Source: Bacillota bacterium (GTDB lineage Bacteria; Bacillota; Clostridia; Peptostreptococcales; Anaerovoracaceae). Taken from it: a stretch of DNA of 10,785 bases. This document shows, piece after piece, positions 1-6,542 of the stretch. The notes beneath the pieces were generated by a model. The model had not been told where the DNA came from. It saw only the letters and a list, made by a program, of their open reading frames with translations, and searched no databases. The first letter of the stretch is position 1, and each line of letters starts with the position of its first letter. The DNA lies in NCBI GenBank assembly GCA_017619905.1, contig JAFZRK010000090.1, forward strand, positions 1-10,785, given 5' to 3'. Both the position numbers and the translations under genes were made by a program.

Positions 1-94
1 CAGAAAGGTCAACATGACGCTTGCCGAATTCCAGCAGCTTGAGGAGATGGCCTCCGGCGCGGACGCAAACCAGGATCAGGAGTCCCTGTTTTGA
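1..94 (+). CDS. C-terminal end of an FtsK/SpoIIIE-type DNA translocase (partial)
   Basis: An open frame enters from the left edge and stops at TGA 92-94, giving the last 30 residues of a protein. They begin RKVNMTLAEF and end in a polar Asp/Gln/Glu-rich tail. In the FtsK/SpoIIIE family the C-terminal winged-helix gamma domain, which reads the orienting DNA motifs, is followed by a similar short 'PR-x-V' segment. An ftsK/spoIIIE gene directly before rimO-pgsA-cinA-recA is a common order in Clostridia. The identification therefore rests on a short tail plus gene order; no ATPase motif lies in the window. Its stop codon overlaps the TTG start of rimO (TTGA), so the two are probably translationally coupled. 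Confidence 0.5.
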   Translation, partial: RKVNMTLAEFQQLEEMASGADANQDQESLF

Positions 95-1416
95 AGAAGA
101 TATATATCCGCACTCTCGGATGTGAAAAGAATACTGTAGATTCAGAGAACGCAGCCCGCCTTCTAACAGATGCGGGCTGCTCTGTAATTGACGACCCTTC
201 GGAAGCTGACGTCCTTATCGTCAATACCTGCGGCTTCATAGGCGACGCAAAGATGCAGTCAATAGAAGCGATCTTTGAAATGAACGCGTTGAAGGAAGAG
301 TCCCGCGGCAGTAAGACGCTCATAGTTTCCGGCTGCCTTACTCAAAGATACGCGGAAGAACTTAAGAAGAGTCTGCCGGAGGCGGACTACATTCTCGGCG
401 TCAACGATTACGATAAGCTGCCGGACATAGTCCTGGGCAAAGAGCAGGGGAGGGTCCACGCTTCCGCATGCGAAAAGGCATATAAGGAACTTGGAGGAAG
501 ATCGCTTCTGACCAGACCGTGGACAAGGTCCATCAAGATAGCCGAGGGCTGCTCCAACGTCTGCAGCTACTGCATTATCCCTAAGATCAGGGGCAGATAC
601 AGGAGCAGAAGGGAAGAGGATATCCTTAAGGAAGCCGCAGAACTTGCCGCGGCAGGGTGCAAGGAGCTTGTTATCATAGCGCAGGATGTAACGTTCTACG
701 GCAGGGATCTCGGCAAGAAGAACGCGCTGCCCCAGCTCCTGCGAAAGATCAGCGCCATAGAAGGCATCAGATGGATACGCCTCATGTACTGCTACGAGGA
801 CGAGATCACGGATGAACTGATAGAAGAGATACGCGCCAACGACAAGGTCTGCAAATACATAGATATACCCATACAGCACTGTTCCGACGACATTCTGAAG
901 GCGATGGACCGCAAGTCCACGCACAGTTCCATAGTTGGAACAGTAACAAAATTACGTAAACAAATACCCGGAATAACGATAAGAACGACTCTTATCACCG
1001 GATTCCCCGGAGAAAGGATCCCTCAGTTCGAGGAACTGCTGGACTTCATAGAGGAGATGCGTTTCGACCGCCTCGGCGCTTTCGCGTATTCCCGGGAAGA
1101 AGGGACGAAAGCAGCAGAGCTTAAGGGACAGGTCCGTTCGGACGTCAAGGCACGCCGGCTTGACCGCATCATGACGCTGCAGCAGCGCATCTCTCTGGAA
1201 AACAATACAAAGCTTATCGGGAGGACCATGGATGTCCTGGTCGAGGAGACCGAGGACGACGGTACCTGCACAGGCCGCACTTACATGGATGCCCCCGAGA
1301 TAGACAACAGCGTCATCTTCAAGGGCGCGCCCGGCACAGTGCCGGGAGACTTCGTCCGTGTTAAGATAACGGACGCTTTCGATTACGATCTTACAGGAGA
1401 GGAGATACTTTCATGA
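91..1416 (+). CDS. rimO: Ribosomal protein S12 methylthiotransferase RimO
   Basis: A 441-residue radical SAM enzyme that adds a methylthio group to a conserved aspartate of ribosomal protein S12 in the cytoplasm. The N-terminal UPF0004 domain has the three cysteines of the auxiliary 4Fe-4S cluster: C11 in LGCEKNTVDSE, C47 in NTCGF and C82 in SGCL. The LGC-x-KN-x-VDSE form is typical of RimO rather than the tRNA enzyme MiaB. The radical SAM motif C-x3-C-x2-C is C154, C158 and C161. The family stretch DIPIQHCSDDILKAMDR follows in the core, and the end (about 372-441) fits a TRAM domain. Length is normal. The start is TTG 91, with AGGAG 8 bases upstream; it overlaps the previous stop. Its own stop overlaps the pgsA start (ATGA), so it is part of an operon read from outside the window. 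Confidence 0.95.
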   Translation: MKKIYIRTLGCEKNTVDSENAARLLTDAGCSVIDDPSEADVLIVNTCGFIGDAKMQSIEAIFEMNALKEESRGSKTLIVSGCLTQRYAEELKKSLPEADYILGVNDYDKLPDIVLGKEQGRVHASACEKAYKELGGRSLLTRPWTRSIKIAEGCSNVCSYCIIPKIRGRYRSRREEDILKEAAELAAAGCKELVIIAQDVTFYGRDLGKKNALPQLLRKISAIEGIRWIRLMYCYEDEITDELIEEIRANDKVCKYIDIPIQHCSDDILKAMDRKSTHSSIVGTVTKLRKQIPGITIRTTLITGFPGERIPQFEELLDFIEEMRFDRLGAFAYSREEGTKAAELKGQVRSDVKARRLDRIMTLQQRISLENNTKLIGRTMDVLVEETEDDGTCTGRTYMDAPEIDNSVIFKGAPGTVPGDFVRVKITDAFDYDLTGEEILS

Positions 1417-1934
1417 ATCTTCCGAACAAACTTACTATAGCAAGGGTCATCTGCGTACCCATATTCGTGGTGCTTTACGCTTTCGGCCTCAACATTCCAG
1501 CTCTGATAGTGTTCATAGCCGCCTCGGTGACCGACTATTTCGACGGCAAGATCGCCAGAGAGCGCAACCTTATAACGAACTTCGGCAAGATAATGGATCC
1601 GCTGGCCGACAAAGTCCTCGTCTACGCAGCTTTCTGCATGTTCATAGACAAAGGCGTAATGCCCGGCTGGATGCTGATAGTCATCCTGGCAAGAGAGTTC
1701 GCGGTCTCCGGAATGCGCACCGTTGCGGCATCGCAGGGCACTGTTGTAGCCGCCGGAATGACGGGCAAGATCAAGACCGTGCTTCAGATGTTCGCAGTCA
1801 TGTTCCTGCTCCTCCAGCCATACGGCAGGGTCCTTGATATAATCGGCAAAGTTTTCCTCTGGGCATCGCTCGTCATGACTGTCGTGTCCGGCGCGGAATA
1901 CATCATAAAGAACAAAAACGTTTTCTCCATGTAA
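1413..1934 (+). CDS. pgsA: CDP-diacylglycerol--glycerol-3-phosphate 3-phosphatidyltransferase
   Basis: A 173-residue integral membrane enzyme that joins CDP-diacylglycerol and glycerol 3-phosphate to give phosphatidylglycerophosphate and CMP, the committed step to phosphatidylglycerol and cardiolipin. The full CDP-alcohol phosphatidyltransferase signature D-x2-D-G-x2-A-R-x8-G-x3-D-x3-D is present: D41, D44, G45, A48, R49, G58, D62 and D66. The N-terminal NLPNKLTIAR is characteristic of PgsA. Hydrophobic stretches at about 12-39, 68-90, 105-130 and 140-165 fit a multi-pass protein. The start ATG 1413 overlaps the rimO stop, with AGGAG at 1400-1404. Cardiolipin or phosphatidylserine synthases share the signature, but length and N-terminus favour PgsA. 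It is probably translationally coupled to rimO. Confidence 0.94.
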   Translation: MNLPNKLTIARVICVPIFVVLYAFGLNIPALIVFIAASVTDYFDGKIARERNLITNFGKIMDPLADKVLVYAAFCMFIDKGVMPGWMLIVILAREFAVSGMRTVAASQGTVVAAGMTGKIKTVLQMFAVMFLLLQPYGRVLDIIGKVFLWASLVMTVVSGAEYIIKNKNVFSM

Positions 1935-1943
1935 GGCGTAAAA

Positions 1944-3182
1944 ATGAAAGCAACCATTCTTACTATAGGCACCGAAATACTGTTCGGAACGATAGTTAAT
2001 ACGAATTCCGTATTCCTTTCAAGGCAGTTGAACGATCTTGGGGTGGACGTCCTTAGGCATATTACCGTGGGCGACAACCGGGGACGGCTCCTCAAGGCGC
2101 TTCAGGAAGCTTACGAAGACTGCGATCTTGTCATAACCACTGGAGGTCTGGGACCTACGGAGGACGACCTTACAAAGGAGACTATTGCGGAGTTCTTCGG
2201 CACTGAACTTGTGGACCATCCGGAGGAACTTGAGATCATAAGGAAATGGTTCGAGTCCCAGGGCCGTGTAATGGCGCCCAATAACGTAAAGCAGTCATGG
2301 TTTCCAAAGGGCAGCGTCATACTGCCAAATCCCAACGGCACCGCGCCCGGCTTCTATCTTTCCGACGGCAAACGGCACATATACGTTCTTCCGGGTCCTC
2401 CGAGGGAGAACGTTCCCATGTTCCGCGACCACGTTGCGCCTCGGCTGAGCGCTCACGAAGACGGGTTTCTTTTCTATAAGATCATCAGGACGACCGGAAT
2501 AGGGGAGTCGGATCTGGAGACGAAGCTTTTAGACCTTATAGACAACCAGACGGATCCTACTATCGCTACATACGCAAAACCGTTCGAATGCACCTTCCGC
2601 GTCGCGTCAAAAAGAGCCACGCTCAAGGAAGCGCAGGATGCCGTGGAAGAATGCATGATAAAGATAAGGGAACTGGTCGGCGAGTACATCTACAGCGAAG
2701 ACGACAAAGAGCTGATCGAGATAATGATGGCGGAGCTGAAGGAGAAAGGCCTTAAGCTTGCGTGCGCGGAGTCCATGACAGGCGGAATGTTCGCCAAGAT
2801 GATAACGGACGTGCCCGGAGCATCCAAGGTGTTCTCAAGAGGCGTCGTAACATACTGCAACGAGGCAAAGACCTCGGAGCTGGATGTAAAGCCGGAGACT
2901 CTTGAAAAATACGGCGCCATCAGCGCACAGACTGCCGAGGAAATGGTCCGCGGGCTCAACCTTTACAGCGGCTGCCCGGTATGCATATCCGTAACGGGAA
3001 ACGCCGGCCCGGACGCGGACGAAGGCAAGCCGGTAGGGCAGTTCTTCGTGGGACTCATGTTCTGCGGCAAGGTAACGGTAAAAGAATTCAGAGCCAACAG
3101 AAACAACAGGAATTACATACGTGAGTTCGCGTGCTATCAAATGGTAAAAACGGTACACAATGCGCTCCAAAGCATTGACTGA
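1944..3182 (+). CDS. cinA: CinA family protein: MoCF-like domain plus NMN amidohydrolase (PncC) domain
   Basis: A 412-residue two-domain CinA. Residues 1 to about 170 form the molybdopterin-binding-like (MoCF) domain, with TIGTEILFGTIVNTNS at the N-terminus, TTGGLGPTEDDLTKET (G67-G68-L69-G70-P71) and LPGPPRE. Residues from about 250 form the PncC-type domain that hydrolyses nicotinamide mononucleotide to the acid form, with AESMTGG (S277 in the family's active-site serine position), VPGASKVFSRGVVTY and KPVGQFFVGL. The usual TGIAGP-x-GG loop reads TGNAGPDAD here, a mild departure. The start ATG 1944 has TAAGG at 1932-1936, made from the pgsA stop. The gene lies just before recA, as in many Firmicutes where cinA and recA are linked to competence or pyridine nucleotide recycling. 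The last bases of the gene may also contain a recA promoter. Confidence 0.93.
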   Translation: MKATILTIGTEILFGTIVNTNSVFLSRQLNDLGVDVLRHITVGDNRGRLLKALQEAYEDCDLVITTGGLGPTEDDLTKETIAEFFGTELVDHPEELEIIRKWFESQGRVMAPNNVKQSWFPKGSVILPNPNGTAPGFYLSDGKRHIYVLPGPPRENVPMFRDHVAPRLSAHEDGFLFYKIIRTTGIGESDLETKLLDLIDNQTDPTIATYAKPFECTFRVASKRATLKEAQDAVEECMIKIRELVGEYIYSEDDKELIEIMMAELKEKGLKLACAESMTGGMFAKMITDVPGASKVFSRGVVTYCNEAKTSELDVKPETLEKYGAISAQTAEEMVRGLNLYSGCPVCISVTGNAGPDADEGKPVGQFFVGLMFCGKVTVKEFRANRNNRNYIREFACYQMVKTVHNALQSID

Positions 3183-3203
3183 CAGTTTACGGGATGCTAA
3201 CAT
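3175..3203 (+). promoter_or_regulatory. Possible upstream (LexA-free) recA promoter
   Basis: TTGACT at 3175-3180 is separated by 17 bases from TAACAT at 3198-3203, with TGC directly before it as an extended -10. The elements match consensus at 5 of 6 and 4 of 6. The -35 lies in the last codons of cinA. It sits upstream of the SOS-controlled promoter and has no LexA box of its own, so it could give basal recA expression. This is a motif match only. Confidence 0.35.
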
Positions 3204-3220
3204 TTTTTCACTGAAAACGC

Positions 3221-3249
3221 TTGACCTTTTTGCGGATTTAGGGTATTCT
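3221..3249 (+). promoter_or_regulatory. Sigma-A-type recA promoter
   Basis: TTGACC at 3221-3226 is followed by exactly 17 bases and then TATTCT at 3244-3249. Transcription would start near 3256. The element lies in the only real gap between cinA and recA, 39 bases before the recA start codon, and the SOS box covers its predicted start point. Confidence 0.75.
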
Positions 3250-3255
3250 TGCCAT

Positions 3256-3269
3256 AGAACAAATGTTCT
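3256..3269 (+). promoter_or_regulatory. LexA (DinR) SOS box of recA
   Basis: The palindrome AGAACAAATGTTCT fits the Gram-positive SOS box GAAC-N4-GTTC exactly in both half-sites (GAAC 3257-3260, GTTC 3265-3268). It lies 6 bases after the -10 element, over the expected transcription start, where a bound LexA dimer would block RNA polymerase. This is the standard arrangement for DNA-damage-induced recA. Confidence 0.88.
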
Positions 3270-3287
3270 TTATTCATGGAGGTCCAT

Positions 3288-4370
3288 ATGGCAGTCAAAA
3301 CAAATGATCAGAACGCGGAAAAGAACAAGGCCCTGGAAGCCGCTCTTCTTCAGATAGACAAGAAGTTCGGCAAGGGCTCCATCATGATGCTCGGAGACGA
3401 ATCGGCAGGGCTGGATATAGAAGCAGTATCCACCGGTTCCGTAAGTCTGGATATCGCCTGCGGCATCGGAGGTCTTCCCAAGGGAAGGATAATAGAGATA
3501 TTCGGACCGGAATCATCCGGTAAGACCACTCTTGCGCTGCACGTTATAGCGGAAGCACAGAAGGACGGCGGAAGGGCAGCGTTCATAGACGCGGAGCACG
3601 CCCTGGATCCGGTATACGCCAAAGCTCTGGGCGTCAACATAGACGAGCTTCTGGTTTCGCAGCCGGATAACGGCGAAGACGCTCTGGAGATCTGCGAGAT
3701 GCTCATCAGGAGCGGCGCTATAGCCGTAGTAGTCATCGACTCTGTAGCAGCGCTCGTGCCTAAGAACGAGATAGAAGGAGACATGGGAGATTCCCACGTC
3801 GGAGCGCAGGCGCGCCTCATGTCCCAGGCCTTAAGGAAGATGACCGGCGTAGCAAACAAGACCGGAACAATGGTCATCTTCATCAACCAGCTCAGGGAAA
3901 AGATAGGCGTAATGTTCGGAAATCCCGAGACTACAACCGGCGGCAGAGCTCTTAAGTTCTACTCCTCCGTCCGTCTGGACGTTCGGCGCGTCGAGTCCAT
4001 CAAGCAGGGCGATTCCGTTATCGGAAACCGCACCAAGGTAAAGGTCGTAAAGAACAAGGTAGCTCCGCCTTTCAAGGTGACCGAGTTCGACATCATGTAC
4101 GGCAAGGGCATCTCCAGATCCGGAGACATCCTGGACTGCGCTGTCGCTGCCGGAATAATAGAAAAGTCCGGGGCATGGTATTCCTATAAGAGCGAAAGGA
4201 TAGGCCAGGGCAGGGAGAACGTCAAGCAGTATCTGGAGGACAGACCGCAGCTGATGGACGATCTGGAAGCGCAGATCAAGGAAAAGTTCATCCCCAAGAA
4301 GGACGATACGCTCAAGGACGATTCGGAAGGACTGCGCGTGGATGCCGACGGCGTCATACTAGAAGATTAA
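3288..4370 (+). CDS. recA: Recombinase RecA
   Basis: A 360-residue RecA, the ATP-dependent DNA strand-exchange protein that also triggers LexA self-cleavage in the SOS response. Walker A is GPESSGKT (G73-T80). Walker B is VVVIDSVAAL, with its aspartate at residue 151. The family blocks EGDMGDSHVGAQARLMSQ (loop 1 region) and FGNPETTTGGRALKF (loop 2 region) are intact, and NQLREKIGVMFG lies between them. The tail from about residue 335 is rich in Asp and Glu, as usual. I chose ATG 3288 over the in-frame ATG 3276 because GGAGG (3278-3282) would lie inside the longer reading frame and is placed 5 bases before 3288; MAVKTND is also a normal RecA start. The gene has its own SOS-controlled promoter. 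No recX follows. Confidence 0.97.
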   Translation: MAVKTNDQNAEKNKALEAALLQIDKKFGKGSIMMLGDESAGLDIEAVSTGSVSLDIACGIGGLPKGRIIEIFGPESSGKTTLALHVIAEAQKDGGRAAFIDAEHALDPVYAKALGVNIDELLVSQPDNGEDALEICEMLIRSGAIAVVVIDSVAALVPKNEIEGDMGDSHVGAQARLMSQALRKMTGVANKTGTMVIFINQLREKIGVMFGNPETTTGGRALKFYSSVRLDVRRVESIKQGDSVIGNRTKVKVVKNKVAPPFKVTEFDIMYGKGISRSGDILDCAVAAGIIEKSGAWYSYKSERIGQGRENVKQYLEDRPQLMDDLEAQIKEKFIPKKDDTLKDDSEGLRVDADGVILED

Positions 4371-4385
4371 TATCTATAATATATT

Positions 4386-4409
4386 CAAATAGTCGTAAAA
4401 AACTATTTG
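4386..4409 (+). repeat. 8-bp perfect inverted repeat between recA and rplU
   Basis: CAAATAGT (4386-4393) and ACTATTTG (4402-4409) are exact inverse complements with an 8-base A-rich spacer. No T-run follows on the + strand, so it does not look like an intrinsic terminator for recA. Its right arm overlaps the first bases of the rplU -35 element, so it could be an operator. It could also be a chance feature of AT-rich DNA. Confidence 0.45.
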
Positions 4410-4435
4410 ACATAAACAAACTCCTATGTTAAATT
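4407..4435 (+). promoter_or_regulatory. Sigma-A promoter of the rplU-rpmA transcript
   Basis: TTGACA at 4407-4412 is a perfect -35. After 17 bases comes TAAATT at 4430-4435 (4 of 6), preceded by TGT as an extended -10. The predicted start, near 4442, falls at the beginning of the structured rplU leader. The promoter explains how ribosomal protein genes placed after an SOS-controlled gene can be expressed independently. Confidence 0.75.
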
Positions 4436-4439
4436 ACAT

Positions 4440-4514
4440 CTGTTGCCGCTCATAACGGGTCCTTTTCAAGTGCTTAACAGCCACCTGCATTGGCGAGACG
4501 GGTTAGTAGGAGGT
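4440..4514 (+). ncRNA. Ribosomal protein L21 leader (structured 5' UTR of rplU)
   Basis: The roughly 84 bases between the predicted start point and rplU are non-coding but can fold. CCGCTC (4446-4451) pairs with GAG-a-CGG (4495-4501, one bulged A), closing a domain that contains a GCCA/TGGC hairpin (4480-4483 with 4491-4494). CTGTT (4440-4444) can also pair with AACAG (4476-4480), which would compete for G4480. The ribosome binding site AGGAGGT (4508-4514) follows directly. Position and layout fit the Firmicutes L21 leader family (Rfam L21_leader), thought to give autogenous control of rplU. I assigned it by context and hand-found pairing, not by a covariance search. Confidence 0.6.
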
Positions 4515-4525
4515 AAAAAAACATA

Positions 4526-4885
4526 ATGTACGCAGTAATCGAAACAGGCGGTAAGCAGTACCGCGTTACCGAGGGCGACGTAATCAGAGTGGAAAAGCTG
4601 GACGTCGATCCCGGCAAGACCGTTACCATCAAAGAAGTACTCGTTCTTGAGAAGGACGACAAGACCCTCGTAGGCGCTCCCTATGTTGCAGGCGCAAGCG
4701 TCAAGGCAGAGGTCGTTGATAACGGCAAGGCCAAGAAGGTAGTCATCTACAAGTACAAGGCCAAGAAGGACAGCAAGAAGAAGCAGGGACACAGACAGCC
4801 CTATACCGAGCTTCAGATCAAGTCCGTATCCGTAAGAGCATCCCGCAAGAAGGCGGAGGATGCCGAAGCTGAAAAAGCAGAGTGA
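4526..4885 (+). CDS. rplU: 50S ribosomal protein L21 (bL21)
   Basis: A 119-residue bL21, which binds 23S rRNA in the large subunit. MYAVIETGGKQYRV at the start and the basic block ending KKQGHRQPYT are diagnostic. The family is usually near 102-105 residues; here the last 16 or so (SRKKAEDAEAEKAE) form an extra charged Lys/Glu/Ala tail. AGGAGG ends 12 bases before the ATG, slightly long, but no nearer in-frame start fits. In most Firmicutes a small protease gene (prp/ysxB) lies between rplU and rpmA; here only 21 bases separate the two, so it is absent. The gene has its own promoter and leader. Confidence 0.96.
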   Translation: MYAVIETGGKQYRVTEGDVIRVEKLDVDPGKTVTIKEVLVLEKDDKTLVGAPYVAGASVKAEVVDNGKAKKVVIYKYKAKKDSKKKQGHRQPYTELQIKSVSVRASRKKAEDAEAEKAE

Positions 4886-4906
4886 TCGTTCTCAGGAGGT
4901 GTAGAT

Positions 4907-5167
4907 ATGGCAAGTAAAAAGGGTGTCGGCAGTTCCAAGAACGGCCGCGAGAGTGAATCTAAACGACTGGGTGTCAAGAGAGCGGACGGTCAGTTCGTAA
5001 GCGCAGGTTCCATACTGGTACGCCAGAGAGGAACCAAGTACCATCCGGGTAATAACGTCGGCATTGGCGGAGATGATACTCTGTTCGCCAAGGTAGACGG
5101 AACAGTCAAGTTCGAAAGAAAAGACAAGACCCGCAAGCAGGTAAGCGTTTACCCCGAAGAAGCATAA
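4907..5167 (+). CDS. rpmA: 50S ribosomal protein L27 (bL27), form without N-terminal extension
   Basis: An 86-residue bL27, whose N-terminal tail reaches toward the peptidyl transferase centre. Diagnostic blocks are MASKKGVGSSKNGRES, KRLGVKRADGQFV, GSILVRQRGTKYHPG and DTLFAKVDGTVKFER. A strong AGGAGGT (4894-4900) lies 6 bases before the ATG. Most Firmicutes L27 proteins carry a short extension ending in a phenylalanine pair that Prp removes. Reading upstream in frame from this ATG gives seven codons with no start codon and no such motif before a stop at 4883-4885, so the extension is truly missing. Two TAA codons end the gene in tandem, and a strong terminator follows. Confidence 0.96.
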   Translation: MASKKGVGSSKNGRESESKRLGVKRADGQFVSAGSILVRQRGTKYHPGNNVGIGGDDTLFAKVDGTVKFERKDKTRKQVSVYPEEA

Positions 5168-5177
5168 TAAGCTCAAT

Positions 5178-5205
5178 GCCCCCGCAAGACGGGGGCTGTT
5201 TTTTT
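5178..5205 (+). terminator. Intrinsic terminator after rpmA
   Basis: GCCCCCG (5178-5184) and CGGGGGC (5190-5196) form a 7-bp GC-rich stem with a 5-base loop, followed by TGTTTTTTT (5197-5205). It lies 11 bases after the rpmA stop and should end most rplU-rpmA transcripts before obgE. Confidence 0.92.
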
Positions 5206-5247
5206 GACCGGATACATGCTCCGGTCCGCAGTGCAGAGCATAACTGC
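5206..5247 (+). promoter_or_regulatory. Alternative stem-loops upstream of obgE
   Basis: Directly after the terminator T-run, GACCGGA (5206-5212) pairs with TCCGGTC (5220-5226), and GCAGT (5228-5232) pairs with ACTGC (5243-5247). A third pairing, ATGCTC (5216-5221) with GAGCAT (5236-5241), would exclude both. The gap to obgE shows no convincing promoter and no good ribosome binding site, so RNA structure here could matter for obgE expression. The function is inferred; the stems are short. Confidence 0.4.
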
Positions 5248-5258
5248 CATCAGATAAC

Positions 5259-6542
5259 ATGTTCGTAGATAAAGCACAGATCTTCATAAAGTCCGGCAAA
5301 GGCGGCAACGGAGCTGTCTCTTTCAGGAGGGAGCCATACGTTCCGCAGGGCGGCCCGGACGGAGGAAACGGCGGACGCGGCGGCAGCGTCGTGTTCCTCG
5401 CTGACAGGAACCTCCGCACGCTCATGGATTTCCGCTACAAAAAGAAGTACACGGCGGAGAACGGAGAGGACGGCCGCGGAAAACAGCAGTACGGCAAGGA
5501 CGGCGAGGACCTTATAATAAAGGTTCCCGTAGGCACGCTCATAAAAGAAGCCGAATCCGGAAACATAATGGCAGACCTGAAAGAGGACGGCCAGCGTTTT
5601 GTTGCGGCTAAAGGCGGCAAAGGAGGGAAGGGCAACGTATGGTTCAAGAACTCCGTTCGCCAGGCACCAAACTTCGCGGAAGCTGGCGGTTTTTCCGTGG
5701 AACGAAACATAGAACTGGAACTTAAGCTGATCGCGGACGTAGGCCTGGTCGGCTATCCCAACGTCGGAAAGTCCACGCTTCTTTCCGTGTGCACGTCGGC
5801 AAACCCGAAGATCGCAGACTATCATTTCACGACCATAACGCCTAATCTCGGCGTCGTAAACTTCTACGACAAAAGCTTCGTAATGGCGGACATTCCGGGT
5901 CTTATAGAAGGCGCCTCGGAAGGGCTTGGGCTGGGACTCGATTTCCTTAAGCACATAGAACGCACGCGCATGCTCATACACGTAGTGGACGTTTCCGGTT
6001 CCGAGGGCAGAGATCCGTCGGAGGATTTCGACAAGATCAACTCGGAGCTCAGGAACTACAGTGAGAAGCTCGCTTCCAAACCGATGATCGTAGCCGCCAA
6101 CAAGATAGATATGGCGGACGACGAAACTGTTAAGAAGTTCAGCGACTACATCACATCGAAAGGGTATCAGATCTACTTCATTTCCGCTCCCATACACGAA
6201 GGCGTGGACGAACTTATAAAAGCAGTCGCGGCCAAGCTGGAAGAGATCGGAGACGCCGAGGACGAAGGACCGGCCGCATTCTATGTTGCTCCGGATCCGG
6301 AGGATGAGCCCGATTTCCGCGACATCAATATCGACGTGGACGAGGACGGTGTATTCGTCCTTACGGGCAAGCAGCTGCGCAAGATCTTCGATTCCACCAA
6401 TTTCAACGATACAGGATCGCTGCGCTATCTGTACAAATACATTGAAAGCAAAGGTGTCTTCGACCAGCTGATAGAAGAAGGACTTGAGGACGGAGATACG
6501 GTAAAGGTATTCGATTACGAGTTTGAGTATTACGAGGAATGA
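5259..6542 (+). CDS. obgE: Obg-family GTPase (ObgE/CgtA)
   Basis: A 427-residue Obg GTPase, which acts in assembly of the 50S subunit and in stress and growth control. Residues 1 to about 158 form the glycine-rich Obg fold (MFVDKAQIFIKSGKGGNGA onward). The G domain has G1 GYPNVGKST (G165-T173), G3 DIPGLIEG (D211 onward) and G4 NKID (N281-D284). The C-terminal OCT domain runs from about 350 and ends acidic, matching Gram-positive Obg proteins. The ATG at 5259 is set by homology; the bases before it carry no strong Shine-Dalgarno sequence. Placement after rplU-rpmA is conserved widely in bacteria, but here a terminator separates them. The end of the gene overlaps the next reading frame by 20 bases. 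Confidence 0.96.
   Translation: MFVDKAQIFIKSGKGGNGAVSFRREPYVPQGGPDGGNGGRGGSVVFLADRNLRTLMDFRYKKKYTAENGEDGRGKQQYGKDGEDLIIKVPVGTLIKEAESGNIMADLKEDGQRFVAAKGGKGGKGNVWFKNSVRQAPNFAEAGGFSVERNIELELKLIADVGLVGYPNVGKSTLLSVCTSANPKIADYHFTTITPNLGVVNFYDKSFVMADIPGLIEGASEGLGLGLDFLKHIERTRMLIHVVDVSGSEGRDPSEDFDKINSELRNYSEKLASKPMIVAANKIDMADDETVKKFSDYITSKGYQIYFISAPIHEGVDELIKAVAAKLEEIGDAEDEGPAAFYVAPDPEDEPDFRDINIDVDEDGVFVLTGKQLRKIFDSTNFNDTGSLRYLYKYIESKGVFDQLIEEGLEDGDTVKVFDYEFEYYEE

Noticed and set aside
259..924. Minus-strand open frame of 221 codons opposite rimO
   Set aside because: It lies wholly within rimO, which has clear catalytic motifs; no ribosome binding site or family resemblance.
3171..3208. Possible terminator after cinA (AGCAT/ATGCT plus six T)
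   Set aside because: Only 5 bp with an 18-base loop and four bases before the T-run; too weak to call.
3276..3287. Earlier in-frame ATG for recA
   Set aside because: It overlaps the Shine-Dalgarno sequence GGAGG that serves ATG 3288, and has no ribosome binding site of its own.
4375..4380. Perfect TATAAT after recA
   Set aside because: No acceptable -35 at 15-19 bases upstream; the real rplU promoter with TTGACA lies just downstream.
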